Part shown: in pieces, positions 18,378-27,550 of the stretch
Layout of the letters: the number at the start of each line of letters is the position of its first letter
Numbering within the stretch: position 1 is the stretch's first letter
Assembly: GCF_011299095.1 (NCBI RefSeq)
Contig: NZ_CP049889.1
Location: 1,092,501 to 1,156,500 of the forward strand
DNA length: 64,000 bases
Direction: 5' to 3'
Origin: Jeotgalibaca porci
Lineage (GTDB): Bacteria > Bacillota > Bacilli > Lactobacillales > Aerococcaceae
Program-made: the position numbers and the translations under genes
Notes under the pieces: model-generated
What the model was told of the DNA's origin: nothing
Seen by the model: only the letters and a program-made list of their open reading frames with translations
Database searches by the model: none

Positions 18378-20051
18378 ATGATTGATTTACTAATTATTAA
18401 CGCATCTGTTTTTAATTCGTTTTTGAAAACATTTGAAAAACAAAACGTATCCGTCAAAGACGGAAAATTTTATTATATTTCTGATGAAGACCTTCACTAT
18501 TTAAATCCTAAAGAAGTATTGGATGCACAGGGGAAATACCTCATTCCCGGATTGATTGATATTCACATGCATATCGAAAGTTCCATGGTGCCGCCCGCTT
18601 CTTTTTCCCCCACTGCTCTTTCACATGGGGTGACTACCATTGTCGCGGACTCTCATGAAATTGCGAATGTTTTTGGCGTTGCTGGTATCACTGCCTTCAT
18701 GGAGCAGGAAACGGAAATGGATATTTTCTATGCCATTCCCTCTTCGGTTCCCTCAACGACGATGGACCGCGAAACAACTGGCGGTATTATCGGCGTGACG
18801 GAAGTACGTGAATTGTTGGAGCATCCAAAAGTGATTGCTTTGGGTGAAGCGATGAACTTCAAAGGCATTACCACTGAACCGGATTCTTTGATTCGTCAAA
18901 TTTTGCGGGAAACACAGGTGTTAAAACCATTTATGCCGCTTGAAGGTCATATCCCCCGCGTATCGGGTGAAGATTTGGCCAAGTTTATGTTTGTCGGTTT
19001 AACCGCTGATCATACGCACCAGTCACCTGATTCGATTTTAGAAAAGGCAAAGAACGGGATCTTTCTGGAATTTCAAAAGAAATCCATCACACCGGAAAAT
19101 ATGGCAGTCATTAACCACTATAACTTGTATGAGCATATGGCGTTGATTACCGACGATATTATGGTGGATGATTTCGTTACAGGTCACTTAGACGCGAATG
19201 TTCGTCTCGCGATTGCGGCCGGTCTTCCCGCTGAAGAAGCCATTTATACAGCAACGTACACACCTGCCCGTCGCATGGGTTTTCAAGACCGCGGTGCTAT
19301 TATGACTGGTTATCAGGCTGACTTTATTTTATTGGATGACGTTCCTTCCTTTAAAATTGCGACCGTTTATAAAAATGGGAAGCAAGTGTCGACGGCACAT
19401 CCTGACATGTATTTCCCCGAATCTTTCTATCAATCAGTCCAGTGTCGTCCCTTAACCGAAGCGGATCTCTCTTTTAAAGTAGAAAAAGCTATGACGTGCA
19501 ATGTGATTGCAATTCAAAAAGTCGGAACATTTACGGAACATGTGCAGCGGACGGTTGCAGAAAAAGATGGCTTTTTGGACTGGGAGAATAGCGGACTGGC
19601 CTTGATTGTCGTAATGGAACGATACGGGAAAAATGGTAATATTGGGTATGGCTTCGTGGAAAATGCCCTAAATGAAAAAGGTGCCATCGCGACAACGTGG
19701 GCGCATGACCACCATAATGTAATGATTATGGGCACCTCGATTGCGGATATTTTAGCCGCGCAACACGCAGTTCTTGACATGCAAGGTGGATACGTCGTAA
19801 GCGTGGATGGAGTCATTGCGGCTTCATGCCCCCTTCCAATCGGTGGTATTTTAAGTGATGAACCCGTTCCCGTTCTGGGTAAGAAACTCGGCGAAGTGCG
19901 CCGTGAAATGCAGCGCTTGGGGTACAAGAATACGAATGAAATCATGTCGTTCTCAACGCTCTCGTTGCCCGTTTCGCCAAAGTTGAAAATTACCGATTTT
20001 GGAATGATGGATGTCCATACCCACGAATTAATCCCTTTAATGGAGCGATAA
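18378..20051 (+). CDS. ade: Adenine deaminase
   Basis: Converts adenine to hypoxanthine and ammonia (purine salvage, cytoplasmic, metal-dependent amidohydrolase). 557 residues from ATG at 18378, chosen for the AAAGGAG site; the frame is open 9 codons further up. Metal-binding motif IDIHMHIESSM at about 60-70, ADSHEIANV near 95, EAMNF near 160, and the C-terminal WAHDHHNVMIMG motif are characteristic of the bacterial AdeC type. Stands between the importer and a second deaminase. Confidence 0.94.
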   Translation: MIDLLIINASVFNSFLKTFEKQNVSVKDGKFYYISDEDLHYLNPKEVLDAQGKYLIPGLIDIHMHIESSMVPPASFSPTALSHGVTTIVADSHEIANVFGVAGITAFMEQETEMDIFYAIPSSVPSTTMDRETTGGIIGVTEVRELLEHPKVIALGEAMNFKGITTEPDSLIRQILRETQVLKPFMPLEGHIPRVSGEDLAKFMFVGLTADHTHQSPDSILEKAKNGIFLEFQKKSITPENMAVINHYNLYEHMALITDDIMVDDFVTGHLDANVRLAIAAGLPAEEAIYTATYTPARRMGFQDRGAIMTGYQADFILLDDVPSFKIATVYKNGKQVSTAHPDMYFPESFYQSVQCRPLTEADLSFKVEKAMTCNVIAIQKVGTFTEHVQRTVAEKDGFLDWENSGLALIVVMERYGKNGNIGYGFVENALNEKGAIATTWAHDHHNVMIMGTSIADILAAQHAVLDMQGGYVVSVDGVIAASCPLPIGGILSDEPVPVLGKKLGEVRREMQRLGYKNTNEIMSFSTLSLPVSPKLKITDFGMMDVHTHELIPLMER

Positions 20052-20053
20052 AT

Positions 20054-21370
20054 ATGAAAACTTTACTTACAAACGTACATGTCTTGACGATGGATGCCGC
20101 CTACACTGAGTTTAATCCGGGATTCATTAGTATTGTAGATGATAAAATTACCGCAGTCGGTGCCATGGAAAACTTACCGACAGACCTACACGAACGCGTC
20201 CTCGACGGCAAAGGCGCTCTCGCCATTCCAGGAATGATTAATACGCATACTCATATTGGCATGATACCTTTTCGTTCCTTGGGCGATGATACGCCGGATC
20301 GTTTAACTCGCTTCTTATTCCCTTTGGAACAAAGTCGCATGACGGCATCCCTGGCGTATCATAGTGGGAAATATGCGATTGCTGAAATGCAATTAGCTGG
20401 TATCACGACCTTTTTTGATATGTATTACTTTGAAGATGAACTCGCTCAAGCAACAGATGAAATGGGTTCCCGTGCGATTTTGGCAGAAACCGTTTTGGAA
20501 AAAGCACCGGACACAGGGAAGCCTTATGGTGGTTTAGAATACGCGGCAGCGTTCATTCCCAAATGGCTGGAGCACCCGTTAATTACGCCGGCAGTCGCAC
20601 CGCATGCTCCATATACAAATAGCTCGGAATCGTTGAAACAAGCCTTTGCTTTAGCAGAAAAATACGATGTGCCTTTTTCACTGCATGTCAGCGAAATGAC
20701 GTTTGAAATGGACAAATATGCGAGCGAATATAACCAGACTCCCGTTGCATATCTTGCGGGTTTAGGTGTACTGGATGCACGTACGCTCGCAGCGCATTGC
20801 ATTTTTGCGACCGACGCCGATATTGCACTATTGAAAGAAACAAACGTTGCAGTGGCACACTGCATCGGTGCCAACACCAAATCCGCAAAAGGAATTGCGC
20901 CCATTCAAGCGATGCTCGATGCTGAAGTTCGGGTTGGTTTGGGGACGGATGGACCAAGCAGCGGCAATACGCTGGATCTCTTTTCGCAAATGAAAATGGT
21001 CGCTTATTTCCATAAAACTGCTTTAAAGAATCGTGCGGCTTTCCCTACTCGTGATATCGTCCGCCTTGCGACCATCGGCGGTGCCGAAGCACTCGGAATG
21101 GCCGACCAAATCGGCTCCATCGAACCGGGTAAACAAGCAGATATTACGCTTATCGAAACGGATTCCGTCAATATGTTCCCCATTTTCGATCCCTATGCCG
21201 TTTTAGTTTATTCCGCCCAAGCTCATAACGTGCGTGACGTTTTTGTCGCCGGCAATCCGGTTGTGATTGACAAACAGCTCGTCCACGCCGACTTACGTGA
21301 TTTGCGGTCTCATTTAAATAAAGAAATGACGAACTTCCGTAGTGAGGTAGAAAAAAGAGCTGAAGAATGA
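20054..21370 (+). CDS. Amidohydrolase, MTA/SAH deaminase type (MtaD-like)
   Basis: Metal-dependent deaminase of the ATZ/TRZ/MtaD group that hydrolyses amino groups of adenosine-type compounds such as methylthioadenosine or S-adenosylhomocysteine, or other aminopurines. 438 residues: metal motif NTHTHIGM near 60, PHAPYT near 180, HVSEM near 215, AHCIF near 245, LGTDGPSSGNT near 297. Starts 2 bases after ade, so the two are translationally close. Substrate is not determinable by eye; guanine deaminase-like or SsnA-like activity is possible. Confidence 0.85.
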   Translation: MKTLLTNVHVLTMDAAYTEFNPGFISIVDDKITAVGAMENLPTDLHERVLDGKGALAIPGMINTHTHIGMIPFRSLGDDTPDRLTRFLFPLEQSRMTASLAYHSGKYAIAEMQLAGITTFFDMYYFEDELAQATDEMGSRAILAETVLEKAPDTGKPYGGLEYAAAFIPKWLEHPLITPAVAPHAPYTNSSESLKQAFALAEKYDVPFSLHVSEMTFEMDKYASEYNQTPVAYLAGLGVLDARTLAAHCIFATDADIALLKETNVAVAHCIGANTKSAKGIAPIQAMLDAEVRVGLGTDGPSSGNTLDLFSQMKMVAYFHKTALKNRAAFPTRDIVRLATIGGAEALGMADQIGSIEPGKQADITLIETDSVNMFPIFDPYAVLVYSAQAHNVRDVFVAGNPVVIDKQLVHADLRDLRSHLNKEMTNFRSEVEKRAEE

Positions 21371-21377
21371 TGACGCT

Positions 21378-21440
21378 GTCGGCAAAAGTTGAGTGATTTG
21401 CTTCAACCTTTGCCGACCTACAGATAAAGGTCGGCAAAGG
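21378..21440. other. Three-armed alternative hairpin after the MtaD-like gene
   Basis: GTCGGCAAA (21378), TTTGCCGACCT (21409) and AGGTCGGCAAAGG (21428) are complementary in overlapping pairs. Arms 1-2 form a stem strengthened by GTTGA/TCAAC; arms 2-3 form a 13-bp perfect stem (CCTTTGCCGACCT/AGGTCGGCAAAGG). Only one can form at a time. It may be a terminator/antiterminator or a tail of duplicated terminators. Confidence 0.6.
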
Positions 21441-21487
21441 TATGGCTGTTTTTCTAAACTCTTGGCGACTAAATGACTATAGATTAA

Positions 21488-21538
21488 AATCCCCCGGCTC
21501 TTCTCAAATTGAGGATAAGCCAGGGGATTCTTTATTTT
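21488..21538. terminator. Bidirectional terminator between the MtaD-like gene and the chemoreceptor
   Basis: AATCCCCCGGCT and AGCCAGGGGATT form a near-perfect stem with T/A-rich flanks on both sides, between two convergent genes. Confidence 0.7.
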
Positions 21539-21545
21539 ATTAATC

Positions 21546-23519
21546 TTAATACTTGAATTTTTGCATATCCAGCGTTAACTCTTCTGCTAGATGTGCTAAA
21601 CTCTCGCTTGCTTCTGAAATCTGTGTCATAGCATTTACTTGTTCATCCACAGTCGCCGAAGCTTCTTCTGTACTTGCTGCATTCTCTTCAGAAATCGCTG
21701 CGAGTTGTTCCATCGTATGAATGATTAAGCCTTTTTTCTCATTCATAACGGTACCTGTTGCATCCAGTTCTGACATTGCCTTACCAACATTATCAAGGGT
21801 AGCCGCGATGCCGTAAAACTTATCGTGTGTCTCCGCCAAACTGTTTACTTGAAGATCATTCATGCTCTTCATAACTGTGAGCGACTCTTCCACTGCTTGT
21901 GTTTTTGAGCTCAATTCATCAATCGTAGCTTTAATTTGATCCGCAAATTCATTTGATTGACTCGCTAACTTTTTGATTTCATCAGCTACTACAGCAAATC
22001 CTCTTCCAGCTTCACCTGAACGTGCTGCTTCAATAGAAGCATTTAAAGCAAGTAGATTTGTTTGGTCTGCAATCGATTTAATCATCGTACTTACCGAACC
22101 AATTTGTTCTACGCTCGCATTGGTTTCTTCGATAACTTCACCGACTTCAAATTGGGCTTGGCTCGCATCTTTTGCTTTTTCCTGAAGTTCTTCTAACTTC
22201 TCTAGACCTTCTTCTTTAAGCTTGTTGACTTCTAGAGAATAAACACCTAGTTTTCCACTGAGTGTCCGCTCTTGATTGATAAGTTCGCCGAGTTCTTCAA
22301 CTTTAATCGTTCCAGATGAAGTCTCATTCGCTTGTTCAGTAGCTCCATGGGCAATTTCAGTTATAACCGCATTTACTTCTTTAGCAGAGAGCGTTGCTTC
22401 CTTGCTTGTAGCCGTCAACTCTTCTGAAGAAGCTGATACTGTTTCGGCATGTTCTGTAATGCCTTGAATAAGATGAATTAACTGTTCTTTCATTTTTAGA
22501 GTTGCATTCGCTAATTGGCCAACTTCTGATCTATTTTTCAATAATTGTTTGTCGGTTGCCAATTTTTTGCTGGATAAATCGTAATCCGCGATTTCGGTAA
22601 TTTCATTCGAAAGTAACTTAATCGGTGCTACAAGATTTTTCAAGAAGTAAATAATAATTGCAACGATTATCGCAGCGAAGAGCAACGCCATTAAAACGCT
22701 AATCAAAATGATTTGTTTGAATTGAGCATTTACATGTTTTAAATCATAACTTACTTTGAAAGCCCCAATTACTTCTGAATCGGTAGGATCCTTAATGGGG
22801 ATTAATTTATAGTACTCGTCACCTGTTTTTTGACCGATTGTCTTCCCTGATAAAGCACCTTTTAAGTTTTCCTGTAATTTCGAGTCTGTTTTTAGGCTAT
22901 TTTGATTTGTTGTATAAAGCAATCCTTCATGTGTATAGATATCGATGTTCGATTCACTGATAGCTTTATATGTTTCGAAAAATGCATCTGTGTAACCCGT
23001 TTGAACCGTACCAATTACTTTTTGGTCTATGGTAACAGGGGTGAAAGCACGGATAGCAATCCCTGATTCACCCATTTCTAATCCAGATGGACTGTTCCCT
23101 TGTAAGGTAAGAGCGATGGCTGGATTATCTAACTTAGAATCCCCAAAATCTTCCGGATCATGCGCGCGATACAAAACAGTACCTGTATTATCACCAATCT
23201 CTAAAACAGATAAACCAGTCTGATCTTTAAAGGTTTCATAGTACGCTTGAATAGCCACTGCTATTTTTTCAGAATCTTTCTGTTGTAATGCTTCATTTAG
23301 TCGTGCGTTACCCGACAGACCTGCAGCCAGTGAACTTGCAAACTCCTCTTGCCTATCCAACAAAGCCTCTAGTGTAGCTACAGACGTCTCCAACTCTTCT
23401 TCAGCCGCTCTTTTATCCGTTTGAATGGTGTCCACAGTGATAAAGCTTAGACCACAAACTACAACTAATGCTAGAATACCGAATGCCGCTAATAATCTTG
23501 ATGTAATATTTTTAAACAT
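21546..23519 (-). CDS. Methyl-accepting chemotaxis protein
   Basis: Transmembrane chemoreceptor that controls CheA. 657 residues: TM1 at about 8-28, extracellular sensory domain about 30-270 of Cache type ([20 protein letters not shown] and [11 protein letters not shown]), TM2 about 273-296, HAMP 297-350, then the long cytoplasmic four-helix signalling domain with the hairpin tip [19 protein letters not shown] near 490. No CheR-tethering pentapeptide at the end. The sensed ligand is unknown. A SigD-type promoter upstream couples it to the flagellar regulon encoded further on. Confidence 0.93.
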   Translation of the reverse strand: MFKNITSRLLAAFGILALVVVCGLSFITVDTIQTDKRAAEEELETSVATLEALLDRQEEFASSLAAGLSGNARLNEALQQKDSEKIAVAIQAYYETFKDQTGLSVLEIGDNTGTVLYRAHDPEDFGDSKLDNPAIALTLQGNSPSGLEMGESGIAIRAFTPVTIDQKVIGTVQTGYTDAFFETYKAISESNIDIYTHEGLLYTTNQNSLKTDSKLQENLKGALSGKTIGQKTGDEYYKLIPIKDPTDSEVIGAFKVSYDLKHVNAQFKQIILISVLMALLFAAIIVAIIIYFLKNLVAPIKLLSNEITEIADYDLSSKKLATDKQLLKNRSEVGQLANATLKMKEQLIHLIQGITEHAETVSASSEELTATSKEATLSAKEVNAVITEIAHGATEQANETSSGTIKVEELGELINQERTLSGKLGVYSLEVNKLKEEGLEKLEELQEKAKDASQAQFEVGEVIEETNASVEQIGSVSTMIKSIADQTNLLALNASIEAARSGEAGRGFAVVADEIKKLASQSNEFADQIKATIDELSSKTQAVEESLTVMKSMNDLQVNSLAETHDKFYGIAATLDNVGKAMSELDATGTVMNEKKGLIIHTMEQLAAISEENAASTEEASATVDEQVNAMTQISEASESLAHLAEELTLDMQKFKY

Positions 23520-23575
23520 GAACTGCCTCCTATTGATACTAACTTTCTGTTATACCATTTTTTGCTCCATTTCTT

Positions 23576-23602
23576 ATATCGGCACTATTAAAGCTAATTA
23601 AA
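23576..23602 (-). promoter_or_regulatory. SigD/FliA-type promoter of the chemoreceptor gene
   Basis: On the minus strand TTTA (23599-23602), 15 bases, GCCGATAT (23576-23583). The consensus of sigma-28 promoters is TAAA-N15-GCCGATAA, so the -10 element matches 7 of 8. The leader to the start codon is about 50 bases. Confidence 0.75.
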
Positions 23603-23696
23603 GAGGAGGTCGGATAAATACTTTTTTCACATAAGAAGTTTGAGATAAAAACCTCATATTAGGTATCAGTAGCCTAAGTTATCATGCTATTAAAAA

Positions 23697-23742
23697 ACTC
23701 CTCCTATCTTTCAAGAATCTGAAAGATAGGAGGAGTCTTTAT
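23697..23742 (-). terminator. Terminator of the ABC exporter gene
   Basis: ACTCCTCCTATCTTTCA and TGAAAGATAGGAGGAGT form a perfect 17-bp stem with a 6-base loop; on the minus strand six Ts follow. It stands directly behind the exporter stop codon. Confidence 0.88.
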
Positions 23743-25458
23743 TTACGCTAAAAATTGTGCTTCATATAATCGGCGGTAAACACCGTCTTGGGTAATTAAT
23801 TCCTCATGAGTTCCTTGCTCTGCAATACCGTGATCACTAACCACGACAATACGTGTCGCATGCTTAATCGTTGCGAGACGGTGGGCGATAATCAGCGTGG
23901 TTCGGCCTTCTGCCAATGAATCAAGTGATTCTTGAATGACTTGTTCTGTCTCCGTATCCAAAGCAGACGTTGCCTCATCCAAAATTAAAATTGGTGGGTT
24001 CTTCAAGAACATGCGGGCAATGGAGAGACGTTGTTTTTGTCCACCTGATAATTTGACCCCGCGCTCACCAATAATCGTGTCCAAACCTTCTGGCATACTC
24101 CGAATCACATGCTCCAAGTTGGCCATAATCGCGGCTTGCTTAATTTCTTCTTCTGTCGCATCCAACTTCCCATAGCGAATATTCTCGCGAATGGTTCCTG
24201 GGAATAGGTACACATCTTGTTGAACGACCCCGATTTGATTACGTAATGAATGCATGGTCATCTCTTTAATCGCCATGCCGTCAATCGAAATAGTTCCCTC
24301 AGTTGCTTCATAAAAACGCGGAAGAAGGTTACAAATCGTTGTTTTCCCCCCGCCACTCGGTCCGACAAAGGCAACTGTTTCACCTGCTTTGATTGAAAGA
24401 TTAACGTTTTCCAAAACGGGCGTGGCATTATCATATGAAAACGAAACAGCGTCATATACGATATTCCCCTCCAAATATGCCACATCTACCGCACCCGGTT
24501 TGTCGGTAATTTCCAATTCACGATCCATTTCTTCAATAAAGCGTTTGAAGCCCGCAATCCCTTTCGGATACTGCTCAATCATATTATTTACTTTTTCAAT
24601 TGGGCGGACAAAGATGTTGGATAGAAGAATAAATCCGACAAAATCTCCGTAACTCAATTCACCTTGAAGCGTGAAATACGACCCAAAGAACAAAGCAAAT
24701 AAGTTAATCAATCGAATCATGAGATAGTTATAGGACGAACTGATTCCCATCGTTTTGTAAAAAGTGAGACGTGCCTGACGGTACAATTTGTTCAATCCTT
24801 TGAAACGTTCCGATTCGTGCGCTTCGTTTGCGAAGGCTTGAACAACCCGAACACCACTCACTGTCGCTTCAATACCAGCATTGAATTCACCTAGATTTTC
24901 AAAAATACGCGTGTTAACAGCTGTCATTTTCTTATTGAAGAAAGACACAGCGAACATGATAAAGGGAATAAGGACAATTGTGGCGATTGCCAACGTTGTA
25001 TGCACACGCAACATCAGTAGAAAAGCCCCAACCAATGTAATCAGTGTAATGAAAATGTCTTCCGGCCCATGATGCGCCACTTCCGATATGTCTTGCAAAT
25101 CTGCTGTCAGACGCGTCATCAGCTTCCCGGTCTTATTATTATCGTAGTAACTGAACGATTGCTTTTGCAATTTATTAAATAAGTCCTGACGCATATCTGT
25201 TTCGATGTTAATACCCAGACGGTGACCGAAATAAATAACGACGAACTGTAAAAAGGTATTTACAATATATAAAAGCAATAGGAAGACAGAAGCCGTTATG
25301 ATACGGTTCCAGTTCCCGGACGGTAAAATCGTGTCGATCACGCTGTTGACTGCCACCGGGAAAGCCAATTCCAAGACAGCCGCGATAACAGCACTCGAAA
25401 AATCGAGTATAAAAAGTCCTTTATAAGGACGATAGTAATTAAAAAATCGTTTTAGCAT
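23743..25458 (-). CDS. ABC exporter, fused membrane and ATPase domains
   Basis: Half-transporter that probably works as a homodimer to export lipids, drugs or peptides. 571 residues from the ATG at 25458 (MLKRFFNYYRPYKG), chosen for the AAGGAGGGCCCT site. N-terminal six-helix membrane domain (about 15-310); ATPase with Walker A GPSGGGKTT near 370, Q loop VVQQDVYLFPG, signature LSGGQKQRLSIAR near 470, Walker B ILILDEATSALD, and H loop IIAHRL. No second half-transporter gene adjoins, arguing for a homodimer. Substrate unknown. Confidence 0.9.
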   Translation of the reverse strand: MLKRFFNYYRPYKGLFILDFSSAVIAAVLELAFPVAVNSVIDTILPSGNWNRIITASVFLLLLYIVNTFLQFVVIYFGHRLGINIETDMRQDLFNKLQKQSFSYYDNNKTGKLMTRLTADLQDISEVAHHGPEDIFITLITLVGAFLLMLRVHTTLAIATIVLIPFIMFAVSFFNKKMTAVNTRIFENLGEFNAGIEATVSGVRVVQAFANEAHESERFKGLNKLYRQARLTFYKTMGISSSYNYLMIRLINLFALFFGSYFTLQGELSYGDFVGFILLSNIFVRPIEKVNNMIEQYPKGIAGFKRFIEEMDRELEITDKPGAVDVAYLEGNIVYDAVSFSYDNATPVLENVNLSIKAGETVAFVGPSGGGKTTICNLLPRFYEATEGTISIDGMAIKEMTMHSLRNQIGVVQQDVYLFPGTIRENIRYGKLDATEEEIKQAAIMANLEHVIRSMPEGLDTIIGERGVKLSGGQKQRLSIARMFLKNPPILILDEATSALDTETEQVIQESLDSLAEGRTTLIIAHRLATIKHATRIVVVSDHGIAEQGTHEELITQDGVYRRLYEAQFLA

Positions 25459-25528
25459 AGGGCCCTCCTTCAACTTAGTATGACCCATTATGGCATACAA
25501 AAAACAGCGGGACAACTCGTATCATCCT

Positions 25529-26002
25529 TCACTCAATCCAGCTATCATCTTGACTGAATTCATCTACAAGTTGGATGATTGGCTCTTCGACGCGCGAAAC
25601 TTCTTCCTTAAAAGGAGTGACATGAAACCATTTATCGTCATGTAACACGGTGATATGCCGAATTTCTTCTAATTGAATCCAATGGTCGCCAATTTTAAGT
25701 CTCCCATTTGATAAGGCGCCTAAAAATAGACCGCTAATGGCGTCCGTATGCCGCCCCCATTTATCTTTCTCATGTACTTGAATTTTTACAGGCCGATTAA
25801 AAGCAACAGCCTCAGTCAATCTTATATCAATTTCTTCGGGCGTCATTTGTGGCAGCGTGGGATTATTTTTTAGTGCTTCCTGCCTATTTTGATCGATGCC
25901 TTTTACCAATTCATCCATCGCATAAGCCGTTACCCACTTCATCATGCCGCGATCGTGGTACGCGTTGTAGTTCCGGAATTCTTTAGGTGTTCTTCTTCCC
26001 AT
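25529..26002 (-). CDS. YolD-like protein, partner of Y-family polymerase
   Basis: Small cytoplasmic protein of the YolD family, commonly encoded next to UvrX/YqjW-type polymerases and thought to be a UmuD-like accessory. 157 residues from the ATG at 26002, selected for the AAGGTGAG site inside the end of the polymerase gene (20-base overlap). MMKWVTAYAMDEL near 20 and the PVKIQVHEKDKWG ... GLFLGALSNGRLKIGD segment fit the family; later residues (LEEIRHITV) form the usual beta core. Confidence 0.82.
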   Translation of the reverse strand: MGRRTPKEFRNYNAYHDRGMMKWVTAYAMDELVKGIDQNRQEALKNNPTLPQMTPEEIDIRLTEAVAFNRPVKIQVHEKDKWGRHTDAISGLFLGALSNGRLKIGDHWIQLEEIRHITVLHDDKWFHVTPFKEEVSRVEEPIIQLVDEFSQDDSWIE

Positions 26003-27356
26003 GGTTCTCACCTTCTTCCAGTCCGCCCATTCCGCCTGCATGTCCGCCAACGAGTGAACTTCGTGCAATGGCACGCCCGCCTTCCATTACACTGACGGCA
26101 CGTACCACCGATTTAAATCCGTATTTCCGCCGAATGGTATCAATCACTTGGTCGACTTTTACATTTTTTACTTGCTCTTCTGGTTCGGAAAATAAATCCA
26201 GTTGCAAGGCGTCGGTATAGATGAGGTTACCGGTATTCACTCCGACATTACGCACGTGTTGGTTTGTATAATGATTCTCAAAAATACGCAAAAGAATGGC
26301 TATGATTTCTTTAGATGAATGTGTTGGCGGCACTTTCATTTGTTGACTAAAGCTGCTTTTACCCTCTTCATCTACATAGCCCATACTAAAACCAATCCAT
26401 AAACTGATGACTTGCGCCTTTGCATTTGCATGACGCAGACGGGTCGCCACCTGATCGCCCATTTCACGAATCACGATTTCAATTTCTGAACGCTTTGTAT
26501 AATCACGGTCCAAAACTTGGCTGTTCCCGATTGATTTTGAACGGGGTTTGACCGTTTCCCCCAAAAAACTACGATCAATCCCCCACGCATGGGCATAGAG
26601 CTGGGCGCCGATAATACCCATGCGACTTTTTAGTTCATAATAGTTGGTGTGCGCAAGGTCATAAATCGAATAAATTCCCATATTATTCAAACGCTTCGCC
26701 GTTCGTCTTCCTATTCCCCAGAATGCCGTCAGCTCTTTTATTTGCCAAACTGTATCCGGAACATTTTTGTAACGCCACTCGGCAATACGATCCGCGGCGT
26801 GTTTCGCAGCGTTATCCAGAGCTAATTTAGCGAGCAAAGGATTATCACCAATGCCAATAACTGTATAAATACCTGTTTGATTATAGACATCGTCTTGAAT
26901 GGCTTGTGCAAGCGCACGCGCGTTGTCGAAATGAAAAAGGCGTAGCGACCCCGTCACATCCACAAAACTTTCATCGATTGAATACACATGATGATTCGCT
27001 TCATCCGCATATTTCTTGTAAATAGCATTGATTTCCTTGTTTTTTTCCATATATAAACGCATCCGCGGTGGCACAATAATCAAATCTTTTGGATAAGGAA
27101 AAGGCAAATCACGGGCGCGACTCACATTGGAAATATTATAGGCTTTTTTCGCTGCAGGCGAAGAAGCCAAAATCAATCCACTTCCCCGTTGACTGCGGTC
27201 CTCAGATGGATACGACATGACCACCAATTCCGTCGTAAGCGGATCCTTCCCGATATCAGCACACTCCACACTGGCATAAAATGATTTGCAATCAATACAG
27301 AGAATATCGCGACTGGGCTCTTTCGCATAATCAAATAGCAACTCTGTCTCATACAT
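25983..27356 (-). CDS. Y-family DNA polymerase (UvrX/UmuC type)
   Basis: Error-prone translesion polymerase. 457 residues from the ATG at 27356, chosen for the AGGTGAT site right after the LexA-controlled promoter. The catalytic palm has DCKSFYASVEC (first acidic residue near 20) and SIDESFVDVTG (second acidic pair near 116), with the thumb helix-hairpin-helix FWGIGRRTAKRLNNMGI near 195 and a little-finger domain behind. Overlaps the YolD-like gene. SOS induction is indicated by the operator upstream. Confidence 0.93.
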   Translation of the reverse strand: MYETELLFDYAKEPSRDILCIDCKSFYASVECADIGKDPLTTELVVMSYPSEDRSQRGSGLILASSPAAKKAYNISNVSRARDLPFPYPKDLIIVPPRMRLYMEKNKEINAIYKKYADEANHHVYSIDESFVDVTGSLRLFHFDNARALAQAIQDDVYNQTGIYTVIGIGDNPLLAKLALDNAAKHAADRIAEWRYKNVPDTVWQIKELTAFWGIGRRTAKRLNNMGIYSIYDLAHTNYYELKSRMGIIGAQLYAHAWGIDRSFLGETVKPRSKSIGNSQVLDRDYTKRSEIEIVIREMGDQVATRLRHANAKAQVISLWIGFSMGYVDEEGKSSFSQQMKVPPTHSSKEIIAILLRIFENHYTNQHVRNVGVNTGNLIYTDALQLDLFSEPEEQVKNVKVDQVIDTIRRKYGFKSVVRAVSVMEGGRAIARSSLVGGHAGGMGGLEEGENHGKKNT

Positions 27357-27374
27357 TAAAATCACCTCATGCTC

Positions 27375-27404
27375 ATTATACGAACATAAGTTCCCGTTTG
27401 TAAA
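27375..27404 (-). promoter_or_regulatory. LexA-repressed promoter of the Y-family polymerase
   Basis: On the minus strand TTTACA, 18 bases, TATAAT. The spacer contains CGAACATAAGTTCC on the plus strand (27381-27394), a GAAC-N4-GTTC palindrome that matches the Gram-positive LexA box CGAACRNRYGTTYC with one mismatch. LexA bound there would block RNA polymerase. Confidence 0.85.
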
Positions 27405-27498
27405 GCGAACACCGTGATATTTTTTAATTGTTAGATAAAATTGTGACATAAAACCCAAAAATTCACTTTATATGTCACACTTCCCTCAAATAAAAATA

Positions 27499-27540
27499 AA
27501 CCACACGACGCACCTCTACTGAGGACTTTGTCGTGTGGTT
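27499..27540 (-). terminator. Terminator of the aldo/keto reductase gene
   Basis: AACCACACGAC/GTCGTGTGGTT 11-bp perfect stem. On the minus strand it is followed by TATTTTTATTT just after the reductase stop. A-rich sequence on the other side makes it usable both ways. Confidence 0.75.
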
Positions 27541-27550
27541 TTATTTCATA

